Shown here one piece after another: positions 16,567 through 17,522 of a stretch of DNA of 17,522 bases; positions within the stretch are counted from its first letter, which is position 1; each line of letters opens with the position of its first letter. A program made the translations under genes and the position numbers. The stretch is from contig JAAYVT010000587.1 in the NCBI GenBank assembly GCA_012517025.1, positions 1 through 17,522 on the forward strand, in the 5' to 3' direction. The notes under the pieces are model-generated. The model ran no database searches. It was not told the origin of the DNA and worked only from the letters and a program-made list of their open reading frames with translations. The stretch comes from Phyllobacteriaceae bacterium (GTDB lineage Bacteria > Pseudomonadota > Alphaproteobacteria > Rhizobiales > Ancalomicrobiaceae).

Positions 16567-17490
16567 TCAGCGGCTCGCCACCCCGACCGGGCTGCGCGTT
16601 CCGTGCAGGGCGATGCCGAAGATCACGACCGTCAGGCTGACGGCGAGGCCGGCGAACAGCGGTTGAACCGCCAGCCCGAGAACGAAGCGTCCGACGATCG
16701 CGGCGACGATGCTCGCGGCCATCGACGCCACCGCCCAGGAGGCGGCGAGCCGGCGCGGCCAGAAGATCGCCAGGCTCATCGGCACGAAGATCGCCGCTCC
16801 CCGCAACGCCATCGACACGTAGTTCCAATCGAGCACGAAGGTGTTCGGATTGGCGAGCGACACCCACATCGCCACCACCGTCACCGCCAGCACGGTGGCG
16901 CGGTTGAGGCGCAGGATCGCCCGATCGTCGTGGAGCCCGAAGAGGCCGCGACCGATGTCGTTCGCCACCATCGTGCCGATGCCGAGCGACAGGCCGGCGA
17001 TCGAGCCGACCACCGAGATCAGGATGCCGGCGAGGCCGACGCCGCCGAGCCACGGCGGCAGATAGGTCATCAGATAGGTCGGGAGCGCCAGGATCGGCTG
17101 AATGTCCGGATGGGCGACGTGCATCGCCATGCCGATGGCGACCGACGGCAAGCCGACCGGAATGGTGATCGCCGCCGCGACGCCGGCGCCGATCGCCGCG
17201 GTGCGGGCGTCGGTCGCCGAATAGATCGCCTGGATGTAGGTCTGGGTGCAGATCACCCCGATGATCAGCGAGGCGGCGTTGCCGATGCAGTCGGCCCAGC
17301 CGCGCCCGGCGAGGCTGAACCAGGGAAAGGCGGGAAACACCAGATCGAAGTTCGGCACCTCGGCGAGCCGCAGGCAGGCGTCGACGCCGGCGAAGCACAA
17401 CGTCACCGCGATCACCGCCATGAGGGCGGGCGCCGGGGCCAATGAGATCGTCGGCTTGGTGGCGCAGCTCGGGCAGCGCGACGGAGACAA
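16567..17490 (-). pseudogene. Sodium:solute symporter (SSF) fragment lacking its N-terminal half
   Basis: The 307-codon frame encodes about eight hydrophobic helices matching the C-terminal two thirds of SSF transporters. A helix with CTQTYIQAIYSATDARTA (81-98) fits the mid-protein SSF motif, GILISVVGSIAGLSLGIGTMVANDI (155-179) the next conserved pair, and FWPRRLAASWAVASM the C-terminal region. SSF proteins normally have 450-550 residues and 13 helices, so about 200 N-terminal residues are absent. The frame closes at an in-frame TGA (17497-17499) still inside the window, so the absence is not just the window edge. The upstream-most start is TTG (17490); the first ATG is 17421, without a ribosome binding site. 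A decayed or rearranged gene is most likely; a frameshift near 17420-17480 is an alternative. Confidence 0.62.
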
Positions 17491-17522
17491 GTCGGCTCAG
17501 GCCGCCATCGCCCTGACGCTCA

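Overview
The window is GC-rich throughout, with strongly GC-ending codons. Its gene set (LysR regulator, Phenol_MetA_deg outer-membrane protein, Rhizobiales-style intergenic GC hairpins) suggests a Gram-negative alphaproteobacterium, probably of the Hyphomicrobiales. That placement is inference. No mobile element, RNA gene or CRISPR array was seen.

Layout, left to right. (1) Positions 1-75 may hold the last codons of a gene entering from the left. A strong terminator at 118-157 serves a minus-strand crotonase-fold hydrolase (220-1221) that closely resembles 6-oxocamphor hydrolase, a retro-Claisenase acting on cyclic beta-diketones. (2) An 800-nt divergent region separates it from a Phenol_MetA_deg outer-membrane protein (2024-2977). 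(3) A minus-strand LysR regulator (3109-4074) faces a divergent regulatory region and a long plus-strand operon: BKACE/DUF849 beta-keto acid cleavage enzyme (4532-5377), thiolase (5427-6596), CoA-transferase A and B (6601-7903), two tandem OFA-type MFS transporters (8134-9462, 9607-10896), a second thiolase (11031-12203), acetate kinase (12271-13536) and phosphate acetyltransferase (13533-15614, ATGA overlap). A hairpin terminator follows, then an SDR dehydrogenase (15753-16511). (4) A minus-strand sodium:solute symporter fragment (16567-17490) lacks its N-terminal half and has an in-frame stop just upstream.

How the genes could work together (inference). A cyclic 1,3-diketone is opened hydrolytically by the crotonase. 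The SDR adjusts an oxygen function. BKACE uses acetyl-CoA to cleave the resulting beta-keto acid into acetoacetate plus a CoA ester. The CoA-transferase activates acetoacetate, the thiolases cut acetoacetyl-CoA to acetyl-CoA, and Pta/AckA turn acetyl-CoA into acetate and ATP. The substrate that uses every enzyme is phloroglucinol or dihydrophloroglucinol: 3-hydroxy-5-oxohexanoate -> 3,5-dioxohexanoate (triacetate) -> acetoacetate + acetoacetyl-CoA -> three acetates. The ring-opening step would then be done by a 6-oxocamphor-hydrolase-type crotonase.

Three copies of a previously unlisted DNA element (CATWACC, about 6 nt, then CCAAAAAGAATT or a close variant) lie upstream of the crotonase, the outer-membrane protein and the BKACE operon. 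Each is oriented toward its gene. This independently suggests that the three units form one regulon, perhaps under the LysR protein.
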